Shown: positions 27,496-35,949, counted from the stretch's first letter. The stretch: 64,000 nucleotides of DNA from CAWUFC02 sp963921335 (GCA_963921335.3 CAWUFC020000001.1:2170001-2234000); one strand, 5' to 3'. A program made the numbers and translations. The notes: generated by a model not told the origin, from the letters alone.

Positions 27496-27575
27496 GTGAC
27501 CAGACTCCCAGATCATAGTGACCAAAGCGGTCGTTGCGGGGCCAAATGACCGGAAATGTCAGCGCCTTTTGGTCA
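27496..27575. promoter_or_regulatory. Cluster of TGACC/GGTCA half-sites
   Basis: Exact TGACC occurs at 27496-27500, 27518-27522 and 27547-27551, and its complement GGTCA at 27571-27575; GACC-AAAGC-GGTC at 27519-27531 is also a short palindrome. Four exact 5-mers in 80 bases is well above chance (about 0.16 expected). They lie just upstream of the -35, where an activator or repressor could bind. The regulator is unknown and none is encoded nearby. Confidence 0.4.
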
Positions 27576-27584
27576 GATGCGTCA

Positions 27585-27613
27585 TTGAGTTGCCATGGGT
27601 GTCGACAGATACT
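27585..27613 (+). promoter_or_regulatory. Candidate promoter of the steroid-type catabolic operon
   Basis: TTGAGT at 27585-27590 and GATACT at 27608-27613 (each 4 of 6 to consensus) are separated by 17 bases. Transcription would start near 27620, about 34 bases before the first ATG. The nine downstream genes are spaced by at most 18 bases, so one mRNA is likely. Confidence 0.5.
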
Positions 27614-27653
27614 TTCTGTCCTTTCTGATAACCCCGATAAAAGGAGGCATGGC

Positions 27654-28094
27654 ATGTCTGAGGCAAAAGTCCTGAGCCAGGAGTTTGAGCTGGGCTACAC
27701 CTATACCCGCTCTACCGGGCCGGTAGTGGGTCGGTTCCTGACCGAGCTCAGGGATAAGAACATCGTTGGTATCAAAGGCAGTGATGGCAAGGTTTATGTT
27801 CCGCCCATGGAATACGACCCGGTTACCGCCGAAGAATTGAGCGAATTTGTTGAGGTGGGCCAGGCTGGTGAAGTCGTGAGCTGGTGTTGGGTGAAGGAGC
27901 CCCGCGATGCCCATCCCCACGACAAGCCCTTTGCCTGGGCCATGATCAAGCTGGACGGTGCCGATATTCCGATGGTGCATAACGTTCTCGTGGGTAGCGA
28001 GGAGGAGATGAGCACCGGGATGCGGGTGAAGGCCCAGTGGGCGGATGAAACCATTGGGTTCATCACCGATATCAACTGTTTTGTGAAGGAGTAA
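27654..28094 (+). CDS. DUF35 OB-fold protein without zinc ribbon
   Basis: This 146-residue protein belongs to the DUF35 family that partners thiolase-fold enzymes. The OB-fold part (about 62-145) is present, but the N-terminal rubredoxin-like zinc ribbon lacks all four cysteines: where the next gene has GQRCPSCDNVYVPP it has GIKGSDGKVYVPP. ATG 27654 is chosen over an earlier in-frame start because it follows AAGGAGG at the right distance. Known DUF35 subunits (ChsH2 C-terminus) support Ltp2-type aldolases, so this is probably an accessory subunit of one of the two thiolase-fold proteins downstream. Role inferred. Confidence 0.8.
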   Translation: MSEAKVLSQEFELGYTYTRSTGPVVGRFLTELRDKNIVGIKGSDGKVYVPPMEYDPVTAEELSEFVEVGQAGEVVSWCWVKEPRDAHPHDKPFAWAMIKLDGADIPMVHNVLVGSEEEMSTGMRVKAQWADETIGFITDINCFVKE

Positions 28095-28098
28095 GCCC

Positions 28099-28614
28099 GT
28101 GTCGGAAGAGAAAGAACTGATCACCGGCATCGAAGCGCCGGTTTACCTGAAGTACACATTTACCGCTGGCGATGCGGCCAGCCGATTTCTGAGCCAGATC
28201 AAGGAAGGCAAGCTGGTGGGGCAACGCTGTCCCTCCTGTGACAACGTCTACGTGCCGCCCCGCGGGGCCTGTGCCGCCTGTGGCGTAGCGACTACGGATG
28301 AAGTACCTGTCTCTGACAAGGCTACCGTTGAGTCATTTACCATCGTTTACATTCCCATCCCGGGTAACCCAATCCAGCCTCCTTATATTGTCGCCAACCT
28401 GATTCCCGATGGCGCCAATATCTCCTGTATTCACCTGATGTCTGAGTGTGAAAACGAAGATGTACACCAGGGCCAGCGCGTGCAGGCAGTGTGGAAGGAT
28501 CCGGAGGATTTTGATTACGCCATGGATAACATCAAGTACTTCAAGCCCATCGACGAGCCAGACGTGCCGCCGGAGATGATCGGTAAAGTGCCTGTCGAAG
28601 GCTGGGAGGGATAA
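28099..28614 (+). CDS. DUF35 protein with zinc ribbon
   Basis: The 171-residue protein has the complete DUF35 layout: an N-terminal helix, a zinc ribbon with Cys44, Cys47, Cys58 and Cys61 (CPSC and CAAC), and an OB-fold from about 70 on, with the typical IPIPGNPIQPPYIVANL. Start is GTG 28117-independent: the chosen GTG at 28099 gives MSEEKELITGIEAPV. It follows the first DUF35 gene by 4 bases. In Mycobacterium Rv3521 joins two DUF35 units in one chain beside ltp4 and ltp3; here the two units seem to be separate genes. Likely partner of a thiolase-fold enzyme. Confidence 0.82.
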   Translation: MSEEKELITGIEAPVYLKYTFTAGDAASRFLSQIKEGKLVGQRCPSCDNVYVPPRGACAACGVATTDEVPVSDKATVESFTIVYIPIPGNPIQPPYIVANLIPDGANISCIHLMSECENEDVHQGQRVQAVWKDPEDFDYAMDNIKYFKPIDEPDVPPEMIGKVPVEGWEG

Positions 28615-28619
28615 GCGAC

Positions 28620-29681
28620 ATGAAAGATATAGCCATTGTAAGTTTTGCCCAGTCTGACTGTGTACGTCAGGCGGGTACCGCCAACGAGGTGGAGCTGATT
28701 ATGCCGGTGGTCAACAAGGCGCTGGCGGAAGCAGGGCTGGAAAGCAGCCAGCAAGTGGACTTTGTCTGCTCTGGCAGCTGTGACTATCAGCAGGGCGCAG
28801 CCTTTGCATTCGTCCTGGGCGTGGATGCCCTTGGCGCGGTGCCACCGATCAAGGAGTCCCATGTTGAAATGGATGCAGCCTGGGCGCTGTACGAATCCAT
28901 TTTGAAGATTCGCATGGATCAGGCGGACTCAGCGCTGATCTACGGTTTCGGCAAGTCATCCCCGGGTGAGCTGCCCATCGTGTTGTCCCAGCAGTTGGAT
29001 CCCTACTACCTGGCGCCCCAGTGGGTGGACACAGTCAGCCTGGCAGCCATGCAGGCCCGAATGATGCTGGATGCCGGTGATATCACCGAGCAGGACATGG
29101 CTGACGTGGTGTCACGCTCGCGCCGCAATGCGGCTGCCAACAACCCCTATGCCCAGCTGAAAGGTGATGTGTCAGTGGATGACCTGTTAGCGGAGGACAC
29201 CTGGGTGTCACCTTTGCGCAAACACGACTGCTGCCCGATTTCCGATGGTGCTTCTGCCATGGTGATCTGCACGGTCGAGAAGGCCAAAGAGTGGGGTAAG
29301 CCCTATGCCGTGATCAGCGGCATCGACCACCGCATTGAAACCCACAACCTGGGTGCTCGCGATCTCACCCGTTCGGTCTCTACGGAGCAGGCGGCAGCCG
29401 CGGCGGGTGTTGCAGATGGTGATGTGGAAGTGGCGGAGATCTATACCCCGTACAGCCACCAGGAAATCATTCTGAAGAAGGCACTGGGTCTTGGTGACAA
29501 CACCGAAATTAATCCTTCGGGTGGCGTGCTCGCGGGCAACCTGATGATGGCCTCCGGCCTGTCCCGCATCGGTGAAGTGGCTCGTCGCATCATTAACGGT
29601 GAAATCAAGCGAGGCGTGGCGCACTGCACCAGTGGCCCATGTCTGCAACACAACCTTGTTACAGTACTGGAGGCAGCGTAA
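28620..29681 (+). CDS. Thiolase-fold lipid-transfer-type protein (Ltp4-like)
   Basis: The 353-residue protein has the SCP2-thiolase fold but not its chemistry set. The nucleophile region reads ESHVEMDAAWALYE with no cysteine, and the usual GHP histidine is replaced by Asn in GGVLAGNLMMASG. A motif HCTSGPCLQHN stands near the C-terminus. Cysteine-less Ltp proteins such as Ltp2 act as retro-aldolases with a DUF35 partner in steroid side-chain removal. Its place after two DUF35 genes supports a similar role; true thiolysis is unlikely. The stop overlaps the next ATG by one base. Confidence 0.8.
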   Translation: MKDIAIVSFAQSDCVRQAGTANEVELIMPVVNKALAEAGLESSQQVDFVCSGSCDYQQGAAFAFVLGVDALGAVPPIKESHVEMDAAWALYESILKIRMDQADSALIYGFGKSSPGELPIVLSQQLDPYYLAPQWVDTVSLAAMQARMMLDAGDITEQDMADVVSRSRRNAAANNPYAQLKGDVSVDDLLAEDTWVSPLRKHDCCPISDGASAMVICTVEKAKEWGKPYAVISGIDHRIETHNLGARDLTRSVSTEQAAAAAGVADGDVEVAEIYTPYSHQEIILKKALGLGDNTEINPSGGVLAGNLMMASGLSRIGEVARRIINGEIKRGVAHCTSGPCLQHNLVTVLEAA

Positions 29682-30844
29682 TGGCGAATTTGGCAGCAGT
29701 TGTTGGTATTGGCCAGACCAAGTACCAGACCAAGCGCGGCGATGTCTCTATTGCAGGTCTTCTGCGTGAGGCAGCGGTAAATGCCCTGCAGGATGCGGAC
29801 CTGACCTGGAACGACATCGACGCAGTCATTATCGGTAAAGCCCCGGACATGTTCGAAGGGGTGGTGATGCCGGAGATTTATCTCACCGACGCACTGGGCT
29901 GTAATGGCAAGCCCATGTTGCGGGTGCACACGGCAGGATCAGTGGGTGGCTCCACCGCACTGGTAGCGGCCAGTCACGTGCAGAGTGGCACTTTCAAGCG
30001 TGTTCTCACGGTGACCTTCGAGAAGCAGTCGGAATCCAATGCCATGTGGGCATTGTCGAACCCACAACCCTTCTCGCCGCATTTGAATGCCGGCGCTGGC
30101 GGTTACTTTGCGCCCATCATGCGCGAGTACATTCGCCGCTCCAAGGCGCCCTGGGATACAGGCATCAAGGTTGCTGTTAAAGACCGCCTGCATGGCGCAC
30201 GCAACCCTCTGGCGCATCTGCAATTGCCGGAAATCACCATGAAGGAAGTGGAGGAGTCCCCCATGCTGTGGGATCCCATTCGCTTCCTGGAAAGCTGCCC
30301 GTCCTCTGACGGTGCCTGCGCCATGGTCATCGCCGATGAATCGCTGGTGAATGAATCGCCGAACAAGCCCGCGTGGATTCGCGGTGGAGCCATGCGTTCT
30401 GAACCCACCATGTACGCCGGTCGTGAAGAAGTAAACCCGCAGGCGGGACGGGATTGCGCGGCAGATGTTTACAAGCAGGCGGGCATTACCAATCCACGCA
30501 AAGATCTCGACTGTGCGGAAGTGTACGTACCTTTCTCCTGGTACGAGCCGATGTGGCTTGAAAATCTTGGTTTCGCCGAAGAGGGCAAGGGTTGGGAGTT
30601 GACCATGGCCGGCGCGACCTCGCTGGACGAGGACGGTGACATTCCCTGGAACTGCTCCGGCGGTGTACTCAGTTCCAATGCGATTGGTGCCTCTGGCATG
30701 ATCCGCTTCGCCGAAGCAGCGCGCCAGGTTCGTGGCACTGCCGATGCCCACCAGGTGGACGGTGCCAAAACCGCACTAGGCCATGCCTACGGTGGTGGTG
30801 CCCAGTTCTACGCCATGTGGGTTGTGAGTTCGGAGAAGGGATAA
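29681..30844 (+). CDS. Thiolase-fold lipid-transfer-type protein (Ltp3-like)
   Basis: The 387-residue protein starts at ATG 29681, overlapping the previous stop (TAATG). It closely recalls actinobacterial Ltp3: VVGIGQTKYQTKRGDVS at the start, FEKQSESNAMWALS, CPSSDGACAMV and GHAYGGGAQFYAMWVV at the end. The nucleophile position in VHTAGSVGGSTAL (82-94) has Gly instead of Cys, and the GHP motif is SNAIGASG. It is therefore a candidate aldolase-type enzyme rather than a beta-ketothiolase. Substrate is unknown; the operon suggests a sterol-like acyl-CoA. Confidence 0.82.
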   Translation: MANLAAVVGIGQTKYQTKRGDVSIAGLLREAAVNALQDADLTWNDIDAVIIGKAPDMFEGVVMPEIYLTDALGCNGKPMLRVHTAGSVGGSTALVAASHVQSGTFKRVLTVTFEKQSESNAMWALSNPQPFSPHLNAGAGGYFAPIMREYIRRSKAPWDTGIKVAVKDRLHGARNPLAHLQLPEITMKEVEESPMLWDPIRFLESCPSSDGACAMVIADESLVNESPNKPAWIRGGAMRSEPTMYAGREEVNPQAGRDCAADVYKQAGITNPRKDLDCAEVYVPFSWYEPMWLENLGFAEEGKGWELTMAGATSLDEDGDIPWNCSGGVLSSNAIGASGMIRFAEAARQVRGTADAHQVDGAKTALGHAYGGGAQFYAMWVVSSEKG

Positions 30845-30848
30845 GCAT

Positions 30849-32483
30849 ATGTCTAAAGCATTTAATCTGGCTGACCTGTTTGAAATGGTCGCCGACAAGG
30901 TGCCCGAGCGCGATGCGCTGGTGTGCGGTGATCAGCGTGCCACCTTTGCCCAACTCGAGGAGCGCGCCAACCAGCTAGCTCACTATCTGTCTTCGCAGGG
31001 CGTAGGCCCTGGTCATCATGTCGGTTTGTACATGTACAACTGCAATGAGTACCTGGAAGGCATGATGGCGTGCTTCAAGCTTCGCGCTGTGCCGGTGAAC
31101 GTCAATTACCGCTACGTTCAGGAGGAGTTGAGCTACATCTTCAATAACGCCGATATGGTGGCTTGTATTCACCACCGAGAGTTCACGCCCCATATCGCAG
31201 AAATTCGTCACGAAGCGCCAGACCTGAAGACCTTTGTGTCAGTGGAAGACGGTTCGACCGAAGATCTCTCGACCATCGCTTCTGTCGAGTACGAGAGCGC
31301 CATGGCCGGTCATAGCAGCGAGCGTGATTTTGGTGAGCGCTCCGACGACGATATTTTCCTCCTCTACACCGGCGGCACCACCGGCATGCCCAAGGGTGTG
31401 ATGTGGCCACACAAGAACCTGTTCTTCGCGGCCCTGGGCGGTGGTGGCTGGTTCCATCCCGATGGCCCCATCACTGCACCGGAGCAAATCGCCGGTCGTA
31501 TTGGTGACTTCCCGATTATCGGTATGGCGCTTGCGCCCCTGATGCACGGTGCCTGCTGGTGGTATGCCTGTATTCAATTGCTGGCAGGTAACGCAGTTGT
31601 ACTAAATCCCCATCGTTCCATGGATGGCGCCCAGGTCTGGGACATTGTCGAGAAAGAGAAAGTGAATTCTGTCTCCATCGTCGGCGATGCCATGGCCATT
31701 CCGCTGCTGGATGCTCTCAAGGTCAACCCGGATCGCTGGGACCTCTCCAGTGTATTTAACGTGGGCTCCGGCGGCGCCGTGTTCTCGGTGTCCAAACAGG
31801 AGGAGTTCAAGGCGCATTTTCCCAATGTCTTTATCTCCAACTCTTTTGGTTCCTCTGAGTCCGGCAATATGGGTTTTGATTCCGGTGAGAAGAAGTCTGA
31901 AGAGAAAGGTCTGGGCAACGTGGTTCAGTCTGACTTTATGGACGTGATTACCGACGTTGAAGGTGAGCCCCACGCCCATGTGAAGCCCGGTGAGATGGGC
32001 ATTTTTGCCCGCTCAGGCTATATCCCCGTGGGCTACTACGGTGATCCGGTCAAAACCGCCAAGACCTTTTTTGAGGTGGACGGCAAGACCTGGTTGCTCA
32101 CTGGCGACGAAGCGCGTTTGGAAGACGATGGTTCCATTACCGTCTATGGCCGCGGCTCAAACTGTATTAACTCCGGCGGTGAGAAAATTTTTCCCGAGGA
32201 AGTGGAAGAAGCTCTCAAGGCCCATCCTGACGTGTTTGATTGCCTGGTAGTTGATACCCCGGACGAACGCTTCGGCTCCAAGGTAACTGCTGTAGTCGCT
32301 ACCCGCGGCGGTGCCAGCCTGAGTCTGGACTCACTGCAGGAAGAAGCACGCAAGCACATCGCGGGCTACAAGGTGCCTCGTGAACTGCACCTGGTCGATG
32401 AGATTCCCCGCGCACCCAGTGGCAAACCCGCTTATCCGAAGGCCAAGGTTATAGCCCTCAGCGGCGAACACCTGGTGGCATAA
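30849..32483 (+). CDS. FadD19-like acyl-CoA synthetase
   Basis: This adenylating ligase joins CoA to a carboxylic acid using ATP. The 544-residue protein has the P-loop YTGGTTGMPKG at 173-183, the GRGSNCINSGGEKIFPEEVE hinge region, and the C-terminal lysine in PSGKPAYPKAK. The pattern RDFGERSDDDIFLLYTGGTT and the length match mycobacterial FadD19, the cholesterol side-chain C26 ligase. It is likely the activation step of this operon. A cytoplasmic or membrane-associated location is expected; substrate is inferred. Confidence 0.85.
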   Translation: MSKAFNLADLFEMVADKVPERDALVCGDQRATFAQLEERANQLAHYLSSQGVGPGHHVGLYMYNCNEYLEGMMACFKLRAVPVNVNYRYVQEELSYIFNNADMVACIHHREFTPHIAEIRHEAPDLKTFVSVEDGSTEDLSTIASVEYESAMAGHSSERDFGERSDDDIFLLYTGGTTGMPKGVMWPHKNLFFAALGGGGWFHPDGPITAPEQIAGRIGDFPIIGMALAPLMHGACWWYACIQLLAGNAVVLNPHRSMDGAQVWDIVEKEKVNSVSIVGDAMAIPLLDALKVNPDRWDLSSVFNVGSGGAVFSVSKQEEFKAHFPNVFISNSFGSSESGNMGFDSGEKKSEEKGLGNVVQSDFMDVITDVEGEPHAHVKPGEMGIFARSGYIPVGYYGDPVKTAKTFFEVDGKTWLLTGDEARLEDDGSITVYGRGSNCINSGGEKIFPEEVEEALKAHPDVFDCLVVDTPDERFGSKVTAVVATRGGASLSLDSLQEEARKHIAGYKVPRELHLVDEIPRAPSGKPAYPKAKVIALSGEHLVA

Positions 32484-32501
32484 CCTTTAAGGAGAGATTT
32501 C

Positions 32502-33317
32502 ATGGCTGAATTGGATATCAGCACAGAGAACTGCATTGTCGAACAGGAAGGCAAAGTCCTGATCGTCACCCTCAACCGGCCCGAGGCCAAGAACGCTTTC
32601 AGCCCGGAGATGCTGCTGGGCATGTACAAGGCCTGGCGTCGACTGGAGGAAGATGACGAGCTGATGTGCGCCATCCTCACAGCCAATGGCGACACCTTCT
32701 GTGCGGGGATGGATCTGAAGGCGGGCGCCGAGGGTCATCGTTCCACCGAGGAGTTCATGGAAGTGATGGCCACCGTACCTAATGTGCACTGGCAGGCGCT
32801 GTTGCGCGATGATCGCCCCAATAAGCCCATTATCCTGGCGGTGGAAGGTTATGCCCTGGCTGGTGGTACCGAAATTTTGCAGGGTACGGATATACGCGTT
32901 GGTGCAGAAGATGCCATCTTCGGTGTCACCGAAGTGGCCCGTGCCCTCTATCCGATGGGCGGTTCAACCGTGCGTCTGCGTCGCCAGATTCCCTACTGCC
33001 TCGCGGCAGAGGTGCTGCTCTGTGGTGAGCACATCACTGCCCAGCAGGCGCTGGATTTCGGCCTCATTAACCGCATCGTACCTAAAGGTGAGACCCTGGC
33101 AGAGGCGAAGAAGATCGCCGAGAAAATCTGTGCCAATGGCCCGCTGGCAGTGAAAGCGGTGACTCGCTCCCTGCGCGAACACCAGGAGTGCATGACTGAG
33201 GCGGATGCGATGCTGGCTTCTGATGAATTGGCCAACCCCGTCTTTGCGTCTGCGGATGCTAAAGAAGGCATGCGCGCATTCAAGGAAAAACGTCCGGCAG
33301 TCTTTAAAGGCGAGTGA
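32502..33317 (+). CDS. EchA19-like enoyl-CoA hydratase
   Basis: The 271-residue crotonase-family protein contains TFCAGMDLKAG (oxyanion hole), GGTEILQGTDIRVG and ALYPMGGSTVRLRRQIPY, a combination I recognise from EchA19, which hydrates steroid side-chain enoyl-CoAs in Mycobacterium. An AGGAGAG ribosome site precedes the ATG. It lies between the ligase and the racemase, as expected for beta-oxidation of an activated side chain. General fatty-acid use cannot be excluded. Confidence 0.85.
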   Translation: MAELDISTENCIVEQEGKVLIVTLNRPEAKNAFSPEMLLGMYKAWRRLEEDDELMCAILTANGDTFCAGMDLKAGAEGHRSTEEFMEVMATVPNVHWQALLRDDRPNKPIILAVEGYALAGGTEILQGTDIRVGAEDAIFGVTEVARALYPMGGSTVRLRRQIPYCLAAEVLLCGEHITAQQALDFGLINRIVPKGETLAEAKKIAEKICANGPLAVKAVTRSLREHQECMTEADAMLASDELANPVFASADAKEGMRAFKEKRPAVFKGE

Positions 33318-33333
33318 CAAAGGAGAAGGTTAG

Positions 33334-34494
33334 ATGGCAGGTCCATTAGCTGGTCTGAAAATTATTGAAATGGCCGGCATTGGCCCCGGCCCTTTTGCCA
33401 ATATGCTGTTGTCCGATATGGGTGCCGACGTGATTCGCGTCGATCGCCCCGGCGGCGGCAATCTCGGTGCCACCGATAGCCCCGCAGATGTGTTGCAGCG
33501 GGGTCGCCGTTCTATCGCAGTTGACCTGAAAAGCGAAGAGGGCGTCGAAACCGTTCTCAAGTTACTCGAAAGCGCTGACGTCGTGACAGAGGGCTATCGC
33601 CCCGGTGTCATGGAGAAACTGGGTTTGGGCCCTGAAGTCTGCCTGGCGCGCAATCCCCGTCTGGTTTATGCCCGCATGACGGGCTGGGGTCAGCACGGCA
33701 CCCTCGCTCACGCTGCCGGGCACGATATTAACTACATTGCGATTACCGGCGCACTGGCCGCCATGGGTCGCAAGGACTCCGGCCCGGTGCCACCGCTCAA
33801 CCTGGTCGGTGACTTTGGCGGCGGCTCCCTGTATCTGGTGATGGGTATTCTGGCGGCATTGTTTGAACGGGGTGTATCCGGCAAAGGACAGGTGGTCGAC
33901 GCCGCCATTACTGACGGAGTGATCTCGCTGATGGGTGCCATCCAGGGTTTCCAGGGTGTCGGCATGTGGGACGACAGCCAGCGTCAGGTCAATATGCTGG
34001 ATGGTGGTGCGCCTTATTACGACACCTATGAGTGTGCGGATGGCGGGTGGGTCAGCATTGGTTCCATTGAGCCGCAGTTCTACGCCCTGCTGATGGAGAG
34101 GCTGGGCATGGAAGTGGGTGAGCACAGTTTCATGGACCAGTTTGAGAAGACTAAATGGCCTGAGCTGAAGGCCCAGATTACCGAGATCTTTAAAACCAAG
34201 ACCCGCGATGAGTGGTGCGAGATGATGGAGGGTACGGACGTCTGTTTCGCACCGGTCCTGAACATGAGCGAGGCGCCTCACCATCCTCACAACCAGTCTC
34301 GCCAGTCTTTTGTGGATATCGGTGGTTATCAGCAAACAGCGCCGGCGCCACGTTTCAGTCGCACAGAATCGGAGATTGGTCGAGCCCAGGTCAAGCCGGG
34401 TCACGACACCCGCGACATTCTGGCGGAATTGGGTCACGATGAGGCTACAATAGCGTCCCTGATCGAATCCGGAACGGTGGCAGAAGCATCATGA
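33334..34494 (+). CDS. Alpha-methylacyl-CoA racemase (CoA transferase family III)
   Basis: This enzyme interconverts 2R- and 2S-methylacyl-CoA, needed before beta-oxidation of methyl-branched side chains such as C25-chiral cholestenoyl-CoA. The 386-residue protein aligns with M. tuberculosis MCR, with His130, Asp160 and Glu246 in the places of the catalytic His126, Asp156 and Glu241 (motifs AGHDINYI, VGDFGGGS, GSIEPQFYA). Its presence is the best single clue that the substrate is methyl-branched. It overlaps the next gene by 4 bases. Confidence 0.9.
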   Translation: MAGPLAGLKIIEMAGIGPGPFANMLLSDMGADVIRVDRPGGGNLGATDSPADVLQRGRRSIAVDLKSEEGVETVLKLLESADVVTEGYRPGVMEKLGLGPEVCLARNPRLVYARMTGWGQHGTLAHAAGHDINYIAITGALAAMGRKDSGPVPPLNLVGDFGGGSLYLVMGILAALFERGVSGKGQVVDAAITDGVISLMGAIQGFQGVGMWDDSQRQVNMLDGGAPYYDTYECADGGWVSIGSIEPQFYALLMERLGMEVGEHSFMDQFEKTKWPELKAQITEIFKTKTRDEWCEMMEGTDVCFAPVLNMSEAPHHPHNQSRQSFVDIGGYQQTAPAPRFSRTESEIGRAQVKPGHDTRDILAELGHDEATIASLIESGTVAEAS

Positions 34495-35165
34495 CTGATA
34501 TTGCACAAGTATTTACCGAAGTCGTTAATCAGCGACGCTCCATTCGCGCCTTTAAACCGGAGCCCGTCCCGCAGGATGTGTTGGACCAGCTGTTTAATGT
34601 GTCTCTGAGGGCACCCTCTAACTGCAATACCCAGCCCTGGCAGGTGCACGTGGCTTCGGGTGAGAAGCTGGAGGTTCTGCGTCAGCGCATGCCCGCCGAG
34701 TTCATGGAAGGCAAGATGACCATGGATTTCCCTTACGATGGAGTTTACGAGGGGGTCTATAAGGAGCGTCAGCACGGCTCGGCCCAGGCCCTGTACGATG
34801 CCTGTGGTATCGAGCGTTCTGACAAGGCGGCGAGACAGGTGCAGTTCATGCGCAATTTCACCTTCTTTGATGCACCCCATGTGGCTTTCCTGTTTCTACC
34901 TGAGCCCTTCGGCCTGCGTGAGGCCTGCGACCTGGGCATGTACGCCCAGAACCTGATGTTGTCGATGGTGGCGCACGGCCTGGGCAGTTGCCCCCAGACG
35001 GCGCTGAGCTTTCAGTGCGATCTGGTCCGTGAAGTGCTGGGCGTGGATGCGTCCAATAAGCTGATTTTTGGTCTGTCCTTCGGTTATGAATTGGAGGATG
35101 CGCCAGCCAATAGTGCCTGGACCGATCGCGGTTCGCTGGGCGATATCGTTCATTTCCACAGTTAG
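34491..35165 (+). CDS. Nitroreductase-family flavoprotein
   Basis: The 224-residue protein has the FMN-binding nitroreductase pattern: RRSIRAFKPEPV near 16, RAPSNCNTQPWQVHV near 41, and the C-terminal GLGSCPQTA with LIFGLSFGYE. Such enzymes reduce quinones, nitro groups or enones with NAD(P)H. It is translationally coupled to the racemase and followed by a hydratase, so it may reduce an unsaturated intermediate, but the sequence does not show this. Confidence 0.85.
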   Translation: MTDIAQVFTEVVNQRRSIRAFKPEPVPQDVLDQLFNVSLRAPSNCNTQPWQVHVASGEKLEVLRQRMPAEFMEGKMTMDFPYDGVYEGVYKERQHGSAQALYDACGIERSDKAARQVQFMRNFTFFDAPHVAFLFLPEPFGLREACDLGMYAQNLMLSMVAHGLGSCPQTALSFQCDLVREVLGVDASNKLIFGLSFGYELEDAPANSAWTDRGSLGDIVHFHS

Positions 35166-35173
35166 GAGTTCCC

Positions 35174-35938
35174 GTGGGAGAGTTTGTTACCACTGAAAAT
35201 CGAGACGGCGTACTGCTGGTCACCCTGAACCGTCCTGAGAAGAAGAACGCGATCCATACCGCCATGTGGCACGAGATTCGCGATACGTTTCTGGAGGCAG
35301 AGAAGGACGACAATGTGGTTTGCCTGGTGCTCACCGGCGCGGGCGAGAACTTCTGTGCCGGGGTTGATCTGGGTAGCTTCGGCGACGTGCCGGAAGGGGA
35401 GGATCCCTCTTACCCCTTTGATAGCTGTGCCGCCGCAGTGGCCAGTTTCGCCAAGCCTTGGATTGGCGCCGCCCAGGGTGTGGCGGTAGGCGGTGGAGCC
35501 ACGATCCTGTTTCACGCAGACATTGTTTACGTGGGCGACAGCCTGCGTATGCGCCTGCCGTTTGCCAATCTGGGCCTGGTGCCGGAGTTTGCCAGCTCTT
35601 ACATGCTGCAAGCCAATATTGGCGCCCAGCATGCGGCCGAGTTTTTCTATACCGCCCAGTGGATAGATGCCGTCAGAGCGGTAGAGTCAGGCATTGCAGC
35701 GCGCAGCTATGCCGATGCCGAGTTGCTGCCTGCCGCGCTGGAGAAAGCCGCCGAAATTGCCCAGTGGCCTGTGAACTCCCTGAAAGAGATCAAGGCCACC
35801 TTGCGGCTGCCGCACAAGGCCCATATCGAGGCAGCCTTCAAGGCTGAAAAAGAGGGCATGGGGCGTCAGGCGGGTAGTCCTGAAAATATCGAGGCGATCA
35901 CCGCTTTTATGGAAAAGCGCCCGCCCAAATTCCGCTAA
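35174..35938 (+). CDS. Enoyl-CoA hydratase/isomerase (crotonase family)
   Basis: The 254-residue protein begins with GTG at 35174 (MGEFVTTENRDGVLLVTLNRPEKKNAI) and has the oxyanion-hole motifs NFCAGVDLG and GVAVGGGATI. The usual catalytic Glu region reads LGLVPEFAS, closer to isomerase-type crotonases. It is the last gene of the operon, 8 bases after the nitroreductase, and is followed by a perfect 9-bp inverted repeat. The exact reaction is not clear. Confidence 0.85.
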   Translation: MGEFVTTENRDGVLLVTLNRPEKKNAIHTAMWHEIRDTFLEAEKDDNVVCLVLTGAGENFCAGVDLGSFGDVPEGEDPSYPFDSCAAAVASFAKPWIGAAQGVAVGGGATILFHADIVYVGDSLRMRLPFANLGLVPEFASSYMLQANIGAQHAAEFFYTAQWIDAVRAVESGIAARSYADAELLPAALEKAAEIAQWPVNSLKEIKATLRLPHKAHIEAAFKAEKEGMGRQAGSPENIEAITAFMEKRPPKFR

Positions 35939-35949
35939 TTCAGTAAAAA

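Larger units (their letters stand above)
27266..27653. other. 388-base intergenic region before the catabolic operon
   Basis: No coding sequence, tRNA or clear intrinsic terminator is seen. The left part carries the direct repeat ACCCCTCGA at 27363-27371 and 27384-27392, 21 bases apart. An A/T-rich stretch lies at about 27407-27440. The right part holds a cluster of TGACC half-sites (27496-27575) and then a promoter (27585-27613). A strong ribosome site AAGGAGG at 27641-27647 sits 6 bases before the first ATG of the operon. The change from core to accessory genes occurs here. Confidence 0.7.

Noticed and set aside
27266..27653. Small RNA or riboswitch in the long intergenic region
   Set aside because: No stable hairpin with terminator or known riboswitch core could be identified by eye; only promoter-type elements are supported.
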